Source: Cannabis sativa
Lineage: Eukaryota > Streptophyta > Magnoliopsida > Rosales > Cannabaceae
Assembly: GCF_029168945.1 (NCBI RefSeq)
Contig: NC_083604.1
Span: 72,618,211-72,682,210, forward strand
Reading direction: 5' to 3'
DNA length: 64,000 nucleotides
This document shows positions 34,260 to 62,000 of the stretch, one piece after another (position 1 is the first letter of the stretch; each line of letters begins with the position of its first letter). The position numbers were made by a program, and so were the translations under genes. The notes beneath the pieces were generated by a model. That model did not search any database and was not told where the DNA came from. It saw nothing but the letters and a program-made list of their open reading frames with translations.

Positions 34260-34499
34260 GAGGAGTTTTGGCGTCGGTTCCTACGCCACATATGGCGTCG
34301 GTTATTGGCTAGGAACCGACGCCATATATACCCCTATGGCGTCGGTTCCTAGCTAATAACCGACGCCATAGGGGTATATATGGCGTCGGTTCAAATAAAC
34401 CCTTTAGCGTCGCCCTGATAGGCGTCGGTAGCGAATTTCGCGAAAACCGACGCCTAAAGGGCTTAAAAACCGCCTCTAAAGGGTGTTTTTGTAGTAGTG
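34260..34499 (+). promoter_or_regulatory. 3' subterminal repeats of CACTA 2
   Basis: Six or more GGCGTCGGTT/AACCGACGCC motifs in both orientations lie at 34269-34450. They include the palindromic TATGGCGTCGGTTNNTNGCT against AGGAACCGACGCCATA. TTAAAAACCGCCTCTAAAGG mirrors the TTTAGAGGCGG of the left end. The terminal repeat TTGTAGTAGTG closes the element. Confidence 0.75.
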
Positions 34500-34502
34500 C
34501 CT

Positions 34503-35463
34503 ATTTTTTTAATGTATAATAATATTATAGTAGCACAACTATTATTCAACTAATGTACAACTTAAATGCAACTATAAATAAAAACATTGAATGTGCATCG
34601 TCATGAAAATATTTGCAGTATTTTTTGTCACTGATTAACAATCAATTGTACTTTAATAATATTATGTGGAGAAACAACTGTTAGAATTCTGCAAACTAAC
34701 TTTATAACAACCAAATGAATATATTAATAAAAATAACCATGCTATATATTACTTTTTTAAAGAGTTTTGTTTTAGATTGTCGATATGAAACACTTGCAAA
34801 TATCATAAAAACTATTGTATCGTTATCAGTTTATAATTATTGATATATCTAGTTTCAAAGCATTTGTAAAATGTTATGCAACCGCAATGCAACAACATAG
34901 AAACATAAAAAGTAGAACAATATTTTTATGTACATGGCTCTAAATAAATTCAAATTTTCTATGTTATTCGTAATTTGGTATGAATAAATCTACTATTAAA
35001 AATTTGAAAAACAACGTTAATGCAATGAGAAATACATTAGCTAGTATTAGTTTATACTTGATTTGGATATTGATCATGAACTCTAGATCTATTTTAGACA
35101 AATATAAATTTTATGAATCTAAAAATTGATATTAGAAGAATTAGTTTTCTTCGATTTAATCGTAATTCAGGATTAAATTTTAGTTTTGAACCAGTTTTTA
35201 TGTCTGATTTTGCATAAATCCAAATTTTATGTGTTTGGATTTCTTACGGTCTTTTTCTCAGGTGAAGTCGTCAGAGTTTATGGTGATTCTCCGTCTGGTT
35301 TAGTTTCCTTTCAGTTGACCTACTGGTTTGGTTGCTGAAAGCTATTGTTGTTGAAGAAGGTGGTTTGTGCGACTGAATGGTTAGTGCAAGAGATATTTTT
35401 ATAAATTATTTTGTTATTGGGCTATATAAATATTTATAGGGTCGATCCAATATATTTGTGTCA
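34503..35463. other. AT-rich spacer
   Basis: No supported gene. A less AT-rich stretch at 35240-35400 (words such as GTGAAGTCGTCAGAG and CCTACTGGTTTGG) has no long frame or recognisable family and may be old repeat. Confidence 0.4.
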
Positions 35464-35471
35464 TTTTAATA

Positions 35472-35767
35472 GGGAAACTTATAAGAAATACTGGAATTTT
35501 GGTTAATTTTTACAAAAATATTATCACACGAATTTTTTTTTTCCAAAAATATTGTGTTTTTATAAAAACACAAGTAGAACACAAAACATAACAACTCAAA
35601 ACAAAAGTAGAACAACTAAAAAATACCAGTAGAACACCAGTGAAAACTTAACACAGTATACTGCAGTATGAAACTTATAAAAAAATACAGTAAAAAAAAT
35701 AAAAAATACCATCTGACAGTATTTTTGTAAAAAAATAACAAAAATTAGTATACTATGTAAATTTCTC
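35472..35767. mobile_element. Foldback MITE, 296 bp
   Basis: The left end GGGAAACTTATAAGAAATAC pairs with the right end, whose reverse complement is GAGAAATTTACATAGTATAC. AATTTTTACAAAAATATT against AATATTTTTGTAAAAAAAT-like sequence extends the inverted repeat. The 8-bp duplication TTTTAATA flanks it at 35464-35471 and 35768-35775, suggesting hAT- or Mutator-type origin. No coding capacity. Confidence 0.7.
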
Positions 35768-35775
35768 TTTTAATA

Positions 35776-35977
35776 TATACATAAAAAACAAAAAAACCGT
35801 AGTATATATATAATATAATAGTACACCAAAATATTAGAATATTATAGGGTAATTATTGAGTACTATAAAATTATTAAATAGCAAATTATTTAGCAATGCT
35901 CAATAGTACTATATATTTGCAATTGTTACTTATATTAAGGACTGAGTAGTGGGCGGTCATTATCTTAATTATCATGC

Positions 35978-36008
<31 letters not shown>

Positions 36009-36708
36009 AAAATAGGAGTATTGTTATTGGTATTAATAGTGGTTAATACTTTTAGATATCTGGCCCTGTGATTAGTTAATGATATAATCTAAAATTTATT
36101 ATATTAAATTATATAAAATTTAATATTTAATTAAATTAATAGTGATATAAAAATACTAAGTAGTAAGTAACACTATAACCTTGAAGTATTTCTCATATAT
36201 AAATAGCGCCTAAGCCTCTAATTATATAATAATTGAATAAAAGGAATAATAAGTAGTAATGAACAGCACAAAAAATAACAATAAAATATTTAGGTAAATT
36301 AGAAAAACAAAATACATAATTTACTTGTACTCTTCATGCATGTGAACACAAATCATTGCATATCGATCTGCCGGTTCCTCATATTTCCAAGTTGTCATTA
36401 CTTTTGTGTGAATTTCTTTAGCTACCACATATTATAATATTATAATCACGAGTTGGTCTAGTCAACGGAATATTATTATTATTATTACATAAAAAAATAT
36501 AATTAAAAGAAGAAGAAGAAGACTCTGATGAAATAATTCTCCAACGCCATACAAGCGCTAGATCAATTTATATTAATCTGACTTTCATATAAACTTTCTA
36601 AGCGGTGTTGAAACTATATATAGCTTGAGACACGAAGTTTCTGCGCTACAATATACACATGCATGAAATTGAAAGGTTCAATATAAATATATATAATAAT
36701 AGACTAAT
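35776..36708. other. AT-rich spacer
   Basis: No supported gene. It contains TA dinucleotide runs (35980-36008), an ATT trinucleotide run (36474-36488) and a short AAG run (36508-36522). Confidence 0.5.
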
Positions 36709-37091
36709 GGAAAATTTTACTATTGCATGTACACTTTTAAAAGTAGATGTCTTTCTATCATTTGTGGTAATTTATGAAAAGATTTAGTCTAATTTTTTTT
36801 ATAATAATGTACATTGTAATTATTTAAAATTTTAAAAAAATGAAAAAAATTTAATATGTTGAAAATAAATTTTAAATAATATGTTGTTGATTTTTTTATT
36901 TTTTACTTAAACTATTTAAATATTATTTTATTTTGTATTATAAATTATTTTTAACTTTTTAAAATTTTATAAAATATTTTTAAATATATATACGACTATA
37001 AAAAAAAAAAGTAAATATTTTTTTCCAAGTATATCAAAAATCAAAATTGATTGAAAGTTGATTGGTGAGGAAGTGTACTGTAAGAATACCC
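36709..37091. mobile_element. Diverged Mutator-like MITE
   Basis: It begins GGAAAATTTTACTATTGCAT and ends GTGTACTGTAAGAATACCC, whose reverse complement is GGGTATTCTTACAGTACAC. Interior words (TTTAGTCTAATTTTTTTT, AATGTACATTGTAATTATT) match the MITE at 538-956. Flanks do not show a clean 9-bp duplication, so it is older or its ends are off by a few bases. Confidence 0.55.
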
Positions 37092-37284
37092 TAAAATGAG
37101 AGGAAAATTTGATTTTCTATACTTACATATACTTAATATTTTTTTTTAAAACACATAACATTTAATATTTGTGGGATATGACACATTTTAGAATATCCCT
37201 AAAATACCCCCATTTACATTACCGCCTCCCCACTCTCTTCTTCTCTCTTTGTTATAAAATAAAAAAAAAATTAAAAAAAAAAAT
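37092..37284. other. AT-rich flank of the ATCGGGCC minisatellite
   Basis: Includes GGGATATGACACATTTTAGA and a CCTCCCCACTCTCTTCTTCT run. In reverse complement it resembles 6290-6420. No gene. Confidence 0.45.
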
Positions 37285-37760
37285 TAAAGTGGGCATCGGG
37301 CCCTACATCGGGCCCTACATCGGGCCCATCGGGCCCTACATCGGGCCCATCGGGCCAGTCATCTGACCATCGGGCCCATCGGGCCAGTCCTATAAAATGA
37401 AAAAAAATTAAAAAAAATAAAGTGGGCATCTGACCATCGGGCCGACCATCGGGCCCATCGGACCAGTCCTATAAATAGAAAAAAAATTTTAAAAATCCAA
37501 AATGGGCATCTGACCATCGGGCCAACCATCGGGCCCTACATCGGGCCCATCGGGCCAGTCCTATAAATAGAAAAAAAAATTTAAAAAATCCAAAATGGCA
37601 TCAGACCATCGGGCCCTACATCGGGCCATGCATCGGACCATCGGGCCCTACATCGGGCCCATCGGGCCAGTCCTATAAATAGAAAAAAAAATTAAAAAAT
37701 CCAAAATGGCATCAGACCATCGGGCCATGCATCGGACCATCGGGCCATGCATCGGGCCTT
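37285..37760. repeat. ATCGGGCC(C) compound minisatellite
   Basis: Higher-order units of about 80-130 bp start (A)AAGTGGGCATC or AAAATGG(G)CATC at about 37288, 37420, 37500, 37592 and 37702. Each contains runs of CATCGGGCCCTACATCGGGC and (A)CCATCGGGCC and ends CCAGTCCTATAAATAGAAAA followed by an A-rich tract. Repeated TATAAATAG boxes give each unit a TATA-like element. It lies about 0.8 kb upstream of the intact thaumatin-like gene. Confidence 0.85.
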
Positions 37761-38046
37761 CATCTTCAAGCTCATATCAAACTAGAAAATCGAATTTTCT
37801 TGCCCAGAAAGATCACAGACCCTAGATCTACTCCATCTAACCCTAGATCTAATCAAGAATGCACATATCCAACCTAAATCTATCAACTAACAACATTTTC
37901 ACCATAATCAATAAGAAAAAAAAAATTAAAAAACCGAAAGGGGAAAGGCTTGTCGCGTGCTCAGTGGATGGGTTCCCTCCGTGGGGTGGTGGGTTCGGTG
38001 GGTTCTTCGTTCGAGTGGGGAATCGTGGTGGTGCAATTTCAAACGC

Positions 38047-38098
<52 letters not shown>

Positions 38099-38548
38099 AG
38101 AAATGAGGGGGGTAAAATTGGGTTTAAGTAAAAGTTATCCCATTTTACAAATTATGTATAGTTTTAGATTAGGATACCAATTTTAATCCCTAATATGCAT
38201 ATAATTTCAAATTTCCCAAATGAGAAGAGTGGCGAGTCAACAAAAGTCGATATGAATTAAATAATTATATACATATATATTAATTTATTCCTTTCTTCAT
38301 ATTTGACTACTACTACATGTAGTGGCTCTGGCTCCCTCTCTATCGTTTAGTTGTGGAAACATATATTGCGGCCTAAAAGTATATAATAACTAATATCACT
38401 ATGTGCATGAATAATGTTCATTATATATAAGATTGAATATATAAGCATAAATCGTGAAAAGCCTTTCCATAGCTTTAGATTAGAAGATAGGTATAGTAGT
38501 GTGTAGCTTATGCCAATTAATTAGTGATCATATTCTCATATACCAAAT
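37761..38548 (+). promoter_or_regulatory. Upstream region of the thaumatin-like gene, with a GA tract
   Basis: No coding frame is supported. The reading frames here run through a GA repeat. A leader-like segment (CTAGATCTACTCC words, 37825-37855) and a (GA)n tract at 38048-38095 are followed by AT-rich DNA with a possible TATA box TTATATATAAG (38421-38431), about 120 bp before the ATG at 38549. Confidence 0.4.
38048..38095. repeat. (GA)n microsatellite
   Basis: About 24 uninterrupted GA dinucleotides, roughly 450 bp upstream of the thaumatin-like start codon. GA tracts often bind BPC/GAGA-type factors in plants; function here is not shown. Confidence 0.95.
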
Positions 38549-41374
38549 ATGGCTTTCACTACTACTACTCCTACACTTCTCATATCTCTTCTTCTTCTTC
38601 TTCAATTTTTATCAGGTATATATATACATATAGATATATATATATAGTTTTAAATAGTATATGATCAATAAATTGTGTAGTTTCTTTTTAAACTTATTAA
38701 TTTTTACATGCATGAAGGGACTCATTCTGCCACGTTCACAATCACAAACAATTGTAACTACAACGTATGGCCGGCCATTCTATCAAACTCCGGTTCCCCT
38801 CTGATTACTCCGACCGGCTTCGCCCTCGGCCCCACCGATTCCGAGGCCATCCCGGTACCGCCTAATTGGTCGGGCCGCTTATGGGGGCGAACCCACTGCG
38901 CCGCCGATATCAACGGAAAATTCACATGCCTCACCGGAGACTGCGCCACATCCTCCGTGGAGTGCGGCGGCGGAAACTTATCTCCCCCGGCAACCACAGT
39001 GGAGTTCGCTTTAACCGACAGCGCCGGACCCGCTAAGTATCTTATAAGCCTGGCCGACGGTTACAACCTGCCGTTGATGGTGGTGCCCCAAAGTGGGGCC
39101 GCCGGGACCGGAAATTGCGGGACAGTTGGATGCGTCATGGACTCGAATTCGGAGTATTTTCCGAAGGAGCTCCGAGTTACGTCGTCAAGTACAGGTACCG
39201 GTAACGGTAACGATACTACTACGTTGGCTATTAAGAGCGCGTGCGGCGGCGCGTCGGGAGCGGGGAATTGTAATTCTAATAGTAACTCGGAATTGTTCAA
39301 GAAATGGTGCCCTCAAGCTCAAGCTTCTGTTTATGATAAGAGTAGCGGAAGCACATGTCAGTCTTCTGATTTCGTCATCCATTTCTGCCCTTCTGGTTTT
39401 CCTGCCACTCGCAACAACGGGTAATATTATAAATATAATAATCTTGCTTTTAATTAATACGCACAATAAATTAATTAACTACATGGATAATTTTATTACA
39501 AAAAATAAATAAATGGGATAATTTTGTAAATATATCTGAAAATAACAAAAGAATTACGGATTTATAAATTTTTTTATAAAAATATAGACGGTTTTTGTTC
39601 ATTGTATCTGTAAAAGATATATGTGAGAAAAAAAAATACAATTTTAAGTGTTTTATGTAGAACTTCCAAACTAAATTTAATTAGGGGAATTATTTTATAT
39701 ATATATATTTTTTAAATTTATAATTTGGGTTTTTAAAATGGTTGTAGGGCTAGTTGCGATGTTTCTATATGATTTTTTGTTGCAATTTAAGTTGCAGCGC
39801 TAGTTGCAATATGAACGTTTTTGTGTAGAATTCCGTAAAAATAAAAATAAAAAAAAAAAAAAAAAAACCGTTTTCAAATGTAAAAATAAAAAAACTCAAT
39901 TTAATTATTATGACTTTTTCTTTTTCTTTTTTACAATACATACCGAATTGGTTGTATATAATCAACATATTTCTAAGTTTATCTTGAATACCCGTCATGA
40001 GTTATGTAAAGTGTATATTTCAAAAAATGATTAATTAAAATATATAAATAAATAAATAAATGATTCAATTGGAAAAGAATCAATCGCAAAAGTTAAACTA
40101 AATAATATATAAATAAGTAAATAGCTTTTAAAAGAGGAAAACTGTTTTTTTTTTAGATTTTCTTTTTGGACATATTTTTTAGATTTTAATTACACATAGC
40201 ATGTAGCTATGAAAAAGCAAAAATGTCTTAATTAATACTTTTCAAGCCCAAAAAGTTTCTTCACTTACAATTATGTGTATTTGTTTTTCAAGCGCAAAAA
40301 GTTTTCTTCACTTACAATTATGTGTATTTTTTTTTTATAAATATTGTATTAAATATATAGTCTAGATAATAGTAAATGAATGAGCCTCTTACATATAAAT
40401 ATCGTTATTAGTGAAATTAAGTATCCGATCTTATATAATTTAATATAATAATTTTTATAGAGTATCGCTAACCAATCGTAAAACGATACGCCTAAAAAGT
40501 ACTACGCACCACTGATACACAATAACAATAATTTAAATCAATTAGATAATCTACCCATTTGAATATACACAATTAATGATTTATATCATCCTTATGTTTC
40601 TATTTGATTTATACCACTTTTACAGTATTTTAGTACATAGTAAACAAATACCATACAATATTTTTATATATATATACTATTGGTGTGGTTACAACTTACC
40701 AATCCTTAATTATTAATCGTCTAAAATTTGTATGGATTTGCAAAACTTTAATTAGCCAGCTTTATTAATAATGGAGGAACTTATTTCATTTCAGAATTTC
40801 TTTAAATAATCCTAATGAGTGATAAATGATTCCTATTAAAGATTTAATTATGTGCATCATGATGTTGTTAAGTAGGACAAGTTCATAGTATTAAAAATGA
40901 AGTAATATTTTAATTTGTGTCAAGAAAATAATAATAATAAAAAAAAATGTGTTTGCCGCCTACTCCGTATATTTTGTCTGTGTATGAGAACTGGTAATTA
41001 AATGTTAAAAAGTGAGACATTATAATTATTGGTAGGTATATATAGTACATTTGAAAACACACAAGATCTCAATTAATATAAATATATTTATATATATAAT
41101 TAAAGCAGAGGCTGACTCTGATGAGCTACCTACCATATTCTGATTATATTAATATATGATGAACAGTGATAATATTGGAGGAGAAGGGGCATCGTCGTCA
41201 TCGGATGATCTTGGAAAAGACACAAATAAAACATTTGGAATAGTAATTGGTGTGGTGGCTGGAGTAATAGGGCTTGTGTTGATAATTTGGCTATGCCGTA
41301 AATACATAAAGAAATCTTGCACATGTACTTGTTGTGGCTTATTCTCTTGTACCATTTGTGGTGATCGTGATTGA
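38549..41374 (+). CDS. Thaumatin-like protein with C-terminal membrane anchor
   Basis: Three exons join in frame: 38549-38615, 38718-39420 and 41167-41374, giving 325 residues. Exon 1 is a signal peptide (MAFTTTTPTLLISLLLLLQF). Exon 2 is the thaumatin domain, with ATFTITNNCNYNVWPAIL, PPNWSGRLWGRTHC, the signature CLTGDCATSSVEC, DGYNLPLMVVP and FVIHFCPSGFP. It has 12 cysteines against the usual 16, lacking the CC-containing loop of domain II. At AACGG|GTAATA an intron of about 1.75 kb starts; skipping it would end the protein at NNG. The acceptor ACAG at 41166 leads to a Ser/Asp-rich linker, a single hydrophobic segment (IVIGVVAGVIGLVLIIW), CRKYIKK and a Cys-rich tail ending CGDRD. The layout resembles a PR5K receptor without its kinase: wall-side ligand domain, membrane anchor, short cytosolic tail. 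The third exon is inferred from phase and composition. A 240-bp gap separates it from the convergent GDSL gene. Confidence 0.78.
39421..41166 (+). other. Intron 2 of the thaumatin-like gene
   Basis: AT-rich intron between GTAATATT and ACAG. It contains a poly-A run (39846-39867) and a tandem duplication of about 53 bp at 40230-40336 (TTTTCAAGCSCAAAAAGTTT... twice). Nothing coding is visible. If the intron is retained, the TAA at once after the donor yields a soluble, anchor-less protein. Confidence 0.6.
40230..40336. repeat. Tandem duplication of about 53 bp
   Basis: Two near-identical copies of TTTTCAAGCCCAAAAAGTTT followed by CTTCACTTACAATTATGTGT lie within intron 2 of the thaumatin-like gene. 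They differ by a few bases. Confidence 0.8.
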
Positions 41375-41612
41375 AATGTAATATTTGGCCTCTATATTTA
41401 TATTTATATATGTTGATTCAAGGTAAAATCTTAATTTGGAAGATTTTGTATTGATAATTCTCTTCAACGGGTTTCACCTAATATTGAAAGAGAGAGAGAG
41501 AGAGAGTTCAATCTAGTTTTCCTCTGCTTTTCCAATGATAACCAATAAATATCATTTAATTTTAATGTTTAAAGTTCTCAACACATAGGCTGCTTATTCA
41601 CAACACAAATAA

Positions 41613-57468
<15,856 letters not shown>

Positions 57469-57699
57469 TGTTGTGCTTAATTGTAAAAACTTTCTTTTCT
57501 TTTTTGGTGATGAAAGTTGAATAATGCTGCCAAGCTTTATTATTTATTGGACTCACAACGTACTGGTTATTTATTGGACTCACAAAGCTTTATTATTTCT
57601 TTTTCTTTTTTGTTAGGTATTGGTCCATTTATGTATGTGGCGAAGGTGAATCTTACATTCAATGGTATATATATAAATATAAATAAAATATTAAGTAGA
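57469..57699. promoter_or_regulatory. GDSL gene upstream region
   Basis: Short stretch between the GDSL start codon and the LINE fragment. It contains two copies of TTATTTATTGGACTCACAA (57549 and 57567) and two AAGCTTTATTATTT (57533, 57587). No clear TATA box on the minus strand can be assigned. Confidence 0.35.
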
Positions 57700-58720
57700 A
57701 GTTTAGGTGGTGGAAGAAATTTTGGGCGCTGAATATCCCATCAAAAGTCAAAAATTTTCTTTAGAGAGCCATTCATGACTGCTTGCCTGTGGCTGATATT
57801 TTACATATAAGACACATTGCGGATTCCCCTATCTATTCTTTGTGCCACCGTGATAAAGAAACGATTCCACACGCTCTATTTTTTTGTATCCGTCCCAAAC
57901 GTCTTTGGAAAGACTCTGATTTTGATCTCAGTAATCACATAACTTGGCATATGACTCTTAACAAACAGCTACAACATGTCTCTGCATCATGGACTCTCCT
58001 TTACCTTGAGCAATTTGCAACAATACTATGGAGTATTTGGAGTGAGAGGAATAAAGAAAAACATAACAAAAACCAAGGCCGCATGATGTTCTTCTCTACT
58101 TCGCTTTTGCATATCTTGAAGAGTTCCAATCAGCCAGGCAATCCATGAAACTGAACACAGCTGGTTCCTCTTCCTCAATACATGTTGTCAACAAAGATTC
58201 ACCTTGGATAAATCCACCATCAGGTAGGCTGAAATTGAACATTGATGATGCGGTAAACAGCATGAATAACTCCTCTGGTTTTGGTGCAGTTCTTCGTAAC
58301 AGCAGTGGCAATATTGTTGCTGCTATGTCGATGCCTTTCCCAGGTACCTTTAAACTGGAAGTTATGGAAGCAATGGCTTTAATGTATGGCTTGCAATAGC
58401 TTAAAGATCTTCATTTACCAACTCACTTTATTGAGACCAACTCTCTTTTGGTGGTTAAAGGATTACAATCCTCTCACGCTTCCAACTCTGAATTTCATTA
58501 TCTGTTAGCTAATATTTCTCTCTTAGTGTCCAATTTTTCTGGAGTGCAGATTTCTCATGTATATAGATATGCTAATACTGCTACTCACTTATAGCAAAGT
58601 ATGCTCTCTTGGTGGACTCTATTTGTACTTGGCTGGAGGTTCTACCGCCACCTCTAAATGCTTGTTGTATTATAAATTCTTGATTCAACATAATATGCAT
58701 TTTATCTCAAAAAAAAAAAA
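57700..58720 (+). mobile_element. LINE (L1-type) 3' fragment: zf-RVT and RNase H
   Basis: Reads FWALNIPSKVKNF, RAIHDCLPVADILHIRHIAD and SLCHRDKETIPHALFFC (the reverse-transcriptase zinc-binding region), then [20 protein letters not shown] with [16 protein letters not shown] (plant LINE RNase H) and [13 protein letters not shown] followed by a stop. In-frame stops and shifts occur near 57760, 58148 and 58399. A poly-A tail at 58709-58720 closes it. It is a 5'-truncated, dead non-LTR retrotransposon about 230 bp upstream of the GDSL start. A target duplication was not identified. Confidence 0.85.
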
Positions 58721-59083
58721 GTTTATGTGGTATTTGGTAATACTTTTATTTTTAAATTTTTTAATTACAAAAATAAAAATAAAATTTTGTTTTTAAAATT
58801 TTATTTTTTAAAAATAAAAATGTGTTCTATAACCACTTTTGAATTTTATATTTTTGACATTTTTATTACAAAGAAGCTTTATATATCCCAACCATGTGCT
58901 AATCATTATGAATATTGAACAAATAAAATCAAATCCCTTTGATTATTTAGGATAAAATACAATAAACAACTTTCACATTGAATTGGACCTTGCTTATTTT
59001 ATTGTTATGTTAGAAAGGGTTGCTATGTCTCATTGAACTTCACTTATTTTGTTGTTGGCCATTTAATTTCTGAATGTTTGTTC
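58721..59083. other. AT-rich spacer
   Basis: No gene supported. It ends in TGTTC (59079-59083), the left target duplication of the adjacent solo LTR. Confidence 0.5.
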
Positions 59084-62000
59084 TGTTGGGTTTTATGCCC
59101 TAAATAAAACTCTTTACAATCTGATTAGTTATCAATATAAGAAATTTGAAGTGATTGATGTTTGCATGAATTTTACATGCTAATGATTTAATATGTTTAT
59201 TACATTTACACACAGAATCAGTTAAATCCAGATCATATGTTTATTCACAATTATAGTATCGTCAACACAGTGGAATGTGATTGTGATCATATGAATCAAA
59301 AGAATTGGTCCCTGTTTCATCAGTGTTATTGGATTTACACTAATGTGATAATCAGCGATGATGTGTACTTACACTTGGAGTAAGTGTTATGTTCTTTCCT
59401 GGACATTAGTAAAGTATACTAGTTTTCGAATGTATGGAGTATACATTGGACTGGACCGATATTGCAACTAAGTTAAGATATTACAAACTTACCGTTATAT
59501 ATATCTTTCCAAGTCAATATCAGTAGTTGATTTGCTTAAGATTAAAAGAATCTAAATCCTGATATGCTTAGGCTCAACTCATGAGTACTATTCATGTTCT
59601 TTGATTTATTAGTTAAGCCTACTTTTAGGTCAGGGTGATACGTATATTTTGGGAACATGATAGTATGATTGAGTGGGAGTACTGAACATAAATATGGAAT
59701 CTATAGCTTCTACTAGTGTATAGAAGTCAAGTGATGATTTTCTTCGAGCTTAGCAAATAGAAGTAAATGGATGAGCTCTTGTTTAACTGACTAATTATTA
59801 GATCACTAAATACCATTTGCTATGTTGTGTTTGTTTCTCTAATAAACTAATTTAGTTTTTGCATGGCTTTCTAGGCTATGGCCAAGAGTTCTTGTAGATG
59901 TTAACAGAATAGACATGTCCACAACTTTGATCACATATTTGATCAGCCAAACTCTTAGCTCACCCATTCCAAAGCTCTGATTTGATTGCTGCCTATGCAT
60001 GCAATTAGATACAGGAATACTTTTTTTTTTTGGGAATAAAGGAAGTTAAGAAAAAGTTGTTTGTAGTATATATATATATATATATCGGTGTTTATATAAG
60101 AACATATGTACCACCATTTCAAAATACCTAATTGCGATCACTCATTCATTGTGAACTAGCTACATATTCATCCACTCTAGCTAATATAGCTTTTTTTTTA
60201 TTCTATTATTTATTTATATGAACAACAGATTGCTGAACTAAAATATCGTAGGCTAGCTATCTTATTTGTTATCCATGTGGACACTTGATATATATATTTT
60301 TAACATGCTATCTCGGATGGTATAATTTCACTATCGAACATGAATTTGATTTATGTATATTGATCCTATTTGTCATTTGTGATATTGATTTGCCTTTTTA
60401 GCTTATCGAAATTTGTATTGGATTTGGTCCTTCAGTCACTAATAAAAATTTCACTTTGTAGTTTGTATACCCAAAAATAAATAAAAATCTCAGCATCTAT
60501 ATTGATTGCTCCCACTGCTATGCACCAGTTAATTAGCTCACCCAGAAGGTCTAAATCTACTGATCTCATCGATCACATATTTAATCAACCAAACTCTTAG
60601 CTTTTCACAAACATAATGTGTAAAATCTTTTTCTACCAAACTCTCATCACATATAGTATAACACATTCAATAATTTAAAATTGAAAGTCAAAATTATTAA
60701 CAAGATAAAAACCCTAATTTTGGATTAAAGAGAGAATCAGGCTAATCGAAGCTAAATCTCTCAATCTAAATTTCTAACATTCGAATCGAAAACCCCCATT
60801 TCGAAAAAATTAACATACTAACTGTTAATGATAAATTATCCATTCATGATGAAAATAGAGCATATATACCAACTGTTATAACACAAGAGAGAACGCAAGA
60901 GAGAAAGAGAGGGAAAGAGAGAGACTTACAGAGGTGGATGAGACCGGATGAGACCTTCAGAGCTGAGGACGAGAGGGAAATCGCATCCCTGTTTGAGACC
61001 TTCAGAGCTAACTGAGGACGAGAGAGACTTACGGAGGTGGGAGACCTTCGGGCGAGGAGGAGGAGAGGAAATCGCATCCCTGTTGGGAGACCTTCAGAGA
61101 AAGAGAGGGAAAGAGAGGCGCTACTGTTCGAAAATGAAAATGATAGAGAGGGAAAAAATTTGGGAGACCGCCTATTTGTCATTTGGGGGTAAGTGAATAA
61201 TAAGAGAATTTGCGTCGTTTTCTAACACTCGCAAAATCTTTACCGTCGGTTTTAAAACGCCACACAAAGTATTCGTGAGGCTTTTAAAAAGACGCTAATA
61301 ATCAACGAATTTTTTTTAGTTTTTTGACTTTTACCGTCAGTTGGGTAATTAGTGAGGGATTATAACCGACGCAATTTATTTATTTTTTGTGACATTTTAC
61401 AAATGACGAATATATTGATTATGGTACTATTCACGTCGGTCAACGCGATGAACGATCCCGCGTTCGACGTGTGAATAGTGAATTTTGTAGTAGTGTGTAG
61501 ATCATCTATATAGAGAATCTTTAAATCACAATAAGATTATAACAATGGTTAAATGAGATAGCATATTGATATCGTGGAACATATAATATGCTCTATATAA
61601 GTCTGAGAGTGCAATTCTAAGTTCTAAGAGTGGATTCAACGAAGAATTAATAAGTAGAAATTTACTTGGTAAATTTGGTTCACTTATTGGAAGCTCAGCA
61701 TGTAGATCTATGGTCTCCATTCTAGTTGAGAACATTCTGCTTGTAAGACTCATTAATTGATTCGTGATTGATCAATTATAATTCTAAAGTTAGACTATGT
61801 CTAATTTTATGAATTTTCACTAAGCAGGGGTGAAATTGTAAAGAAAAGAGATTCTAGGTTTATTTATTTATTAATGGACTTTATATGTCTAGTTAATAAT
61901 TAAATTAAATGACAATATTATTTAATAATCTATTTTAGTTATTAAATAATTAGTTTTGGCATTTAAAAGGTTAGAATTGGAAAATTGGCGTTTTTGAGAA

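Larger units (their letters stand above)
25085..34499 (+). mobile_element. CACTA (En/Spm) transposon 2, 9.4 kb
   Basis: The ends are CACTACTACAATG at the left and TTTTTGTAGTAGTG at the right (inverted CACTACTACAA). The 3-bp duplication CCT flanks it at 25082-25084 and 34500-34502. Subterminal clusters of GCCGTCGGTTCC/GGAACCGACG and TTTAGAGGCGG define the ends. It carries two plus-strand genes: a tnp2 transposase (27190-30524) with the catalytic core present, and a DUF8039/Ulp1-type protease gene (30671-33933). Each gene has apparent single-base frame breaks. The termini and motifs differ from CACTA 1, so this is a separate family. Confidence 0.95.

Noticed and set aside
59820..61495. A host gene inserted between the LTR halves
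   Set aside because: The right boundary is a CACTA terminus with subterminal motifs, and no coherent protein is encoded.
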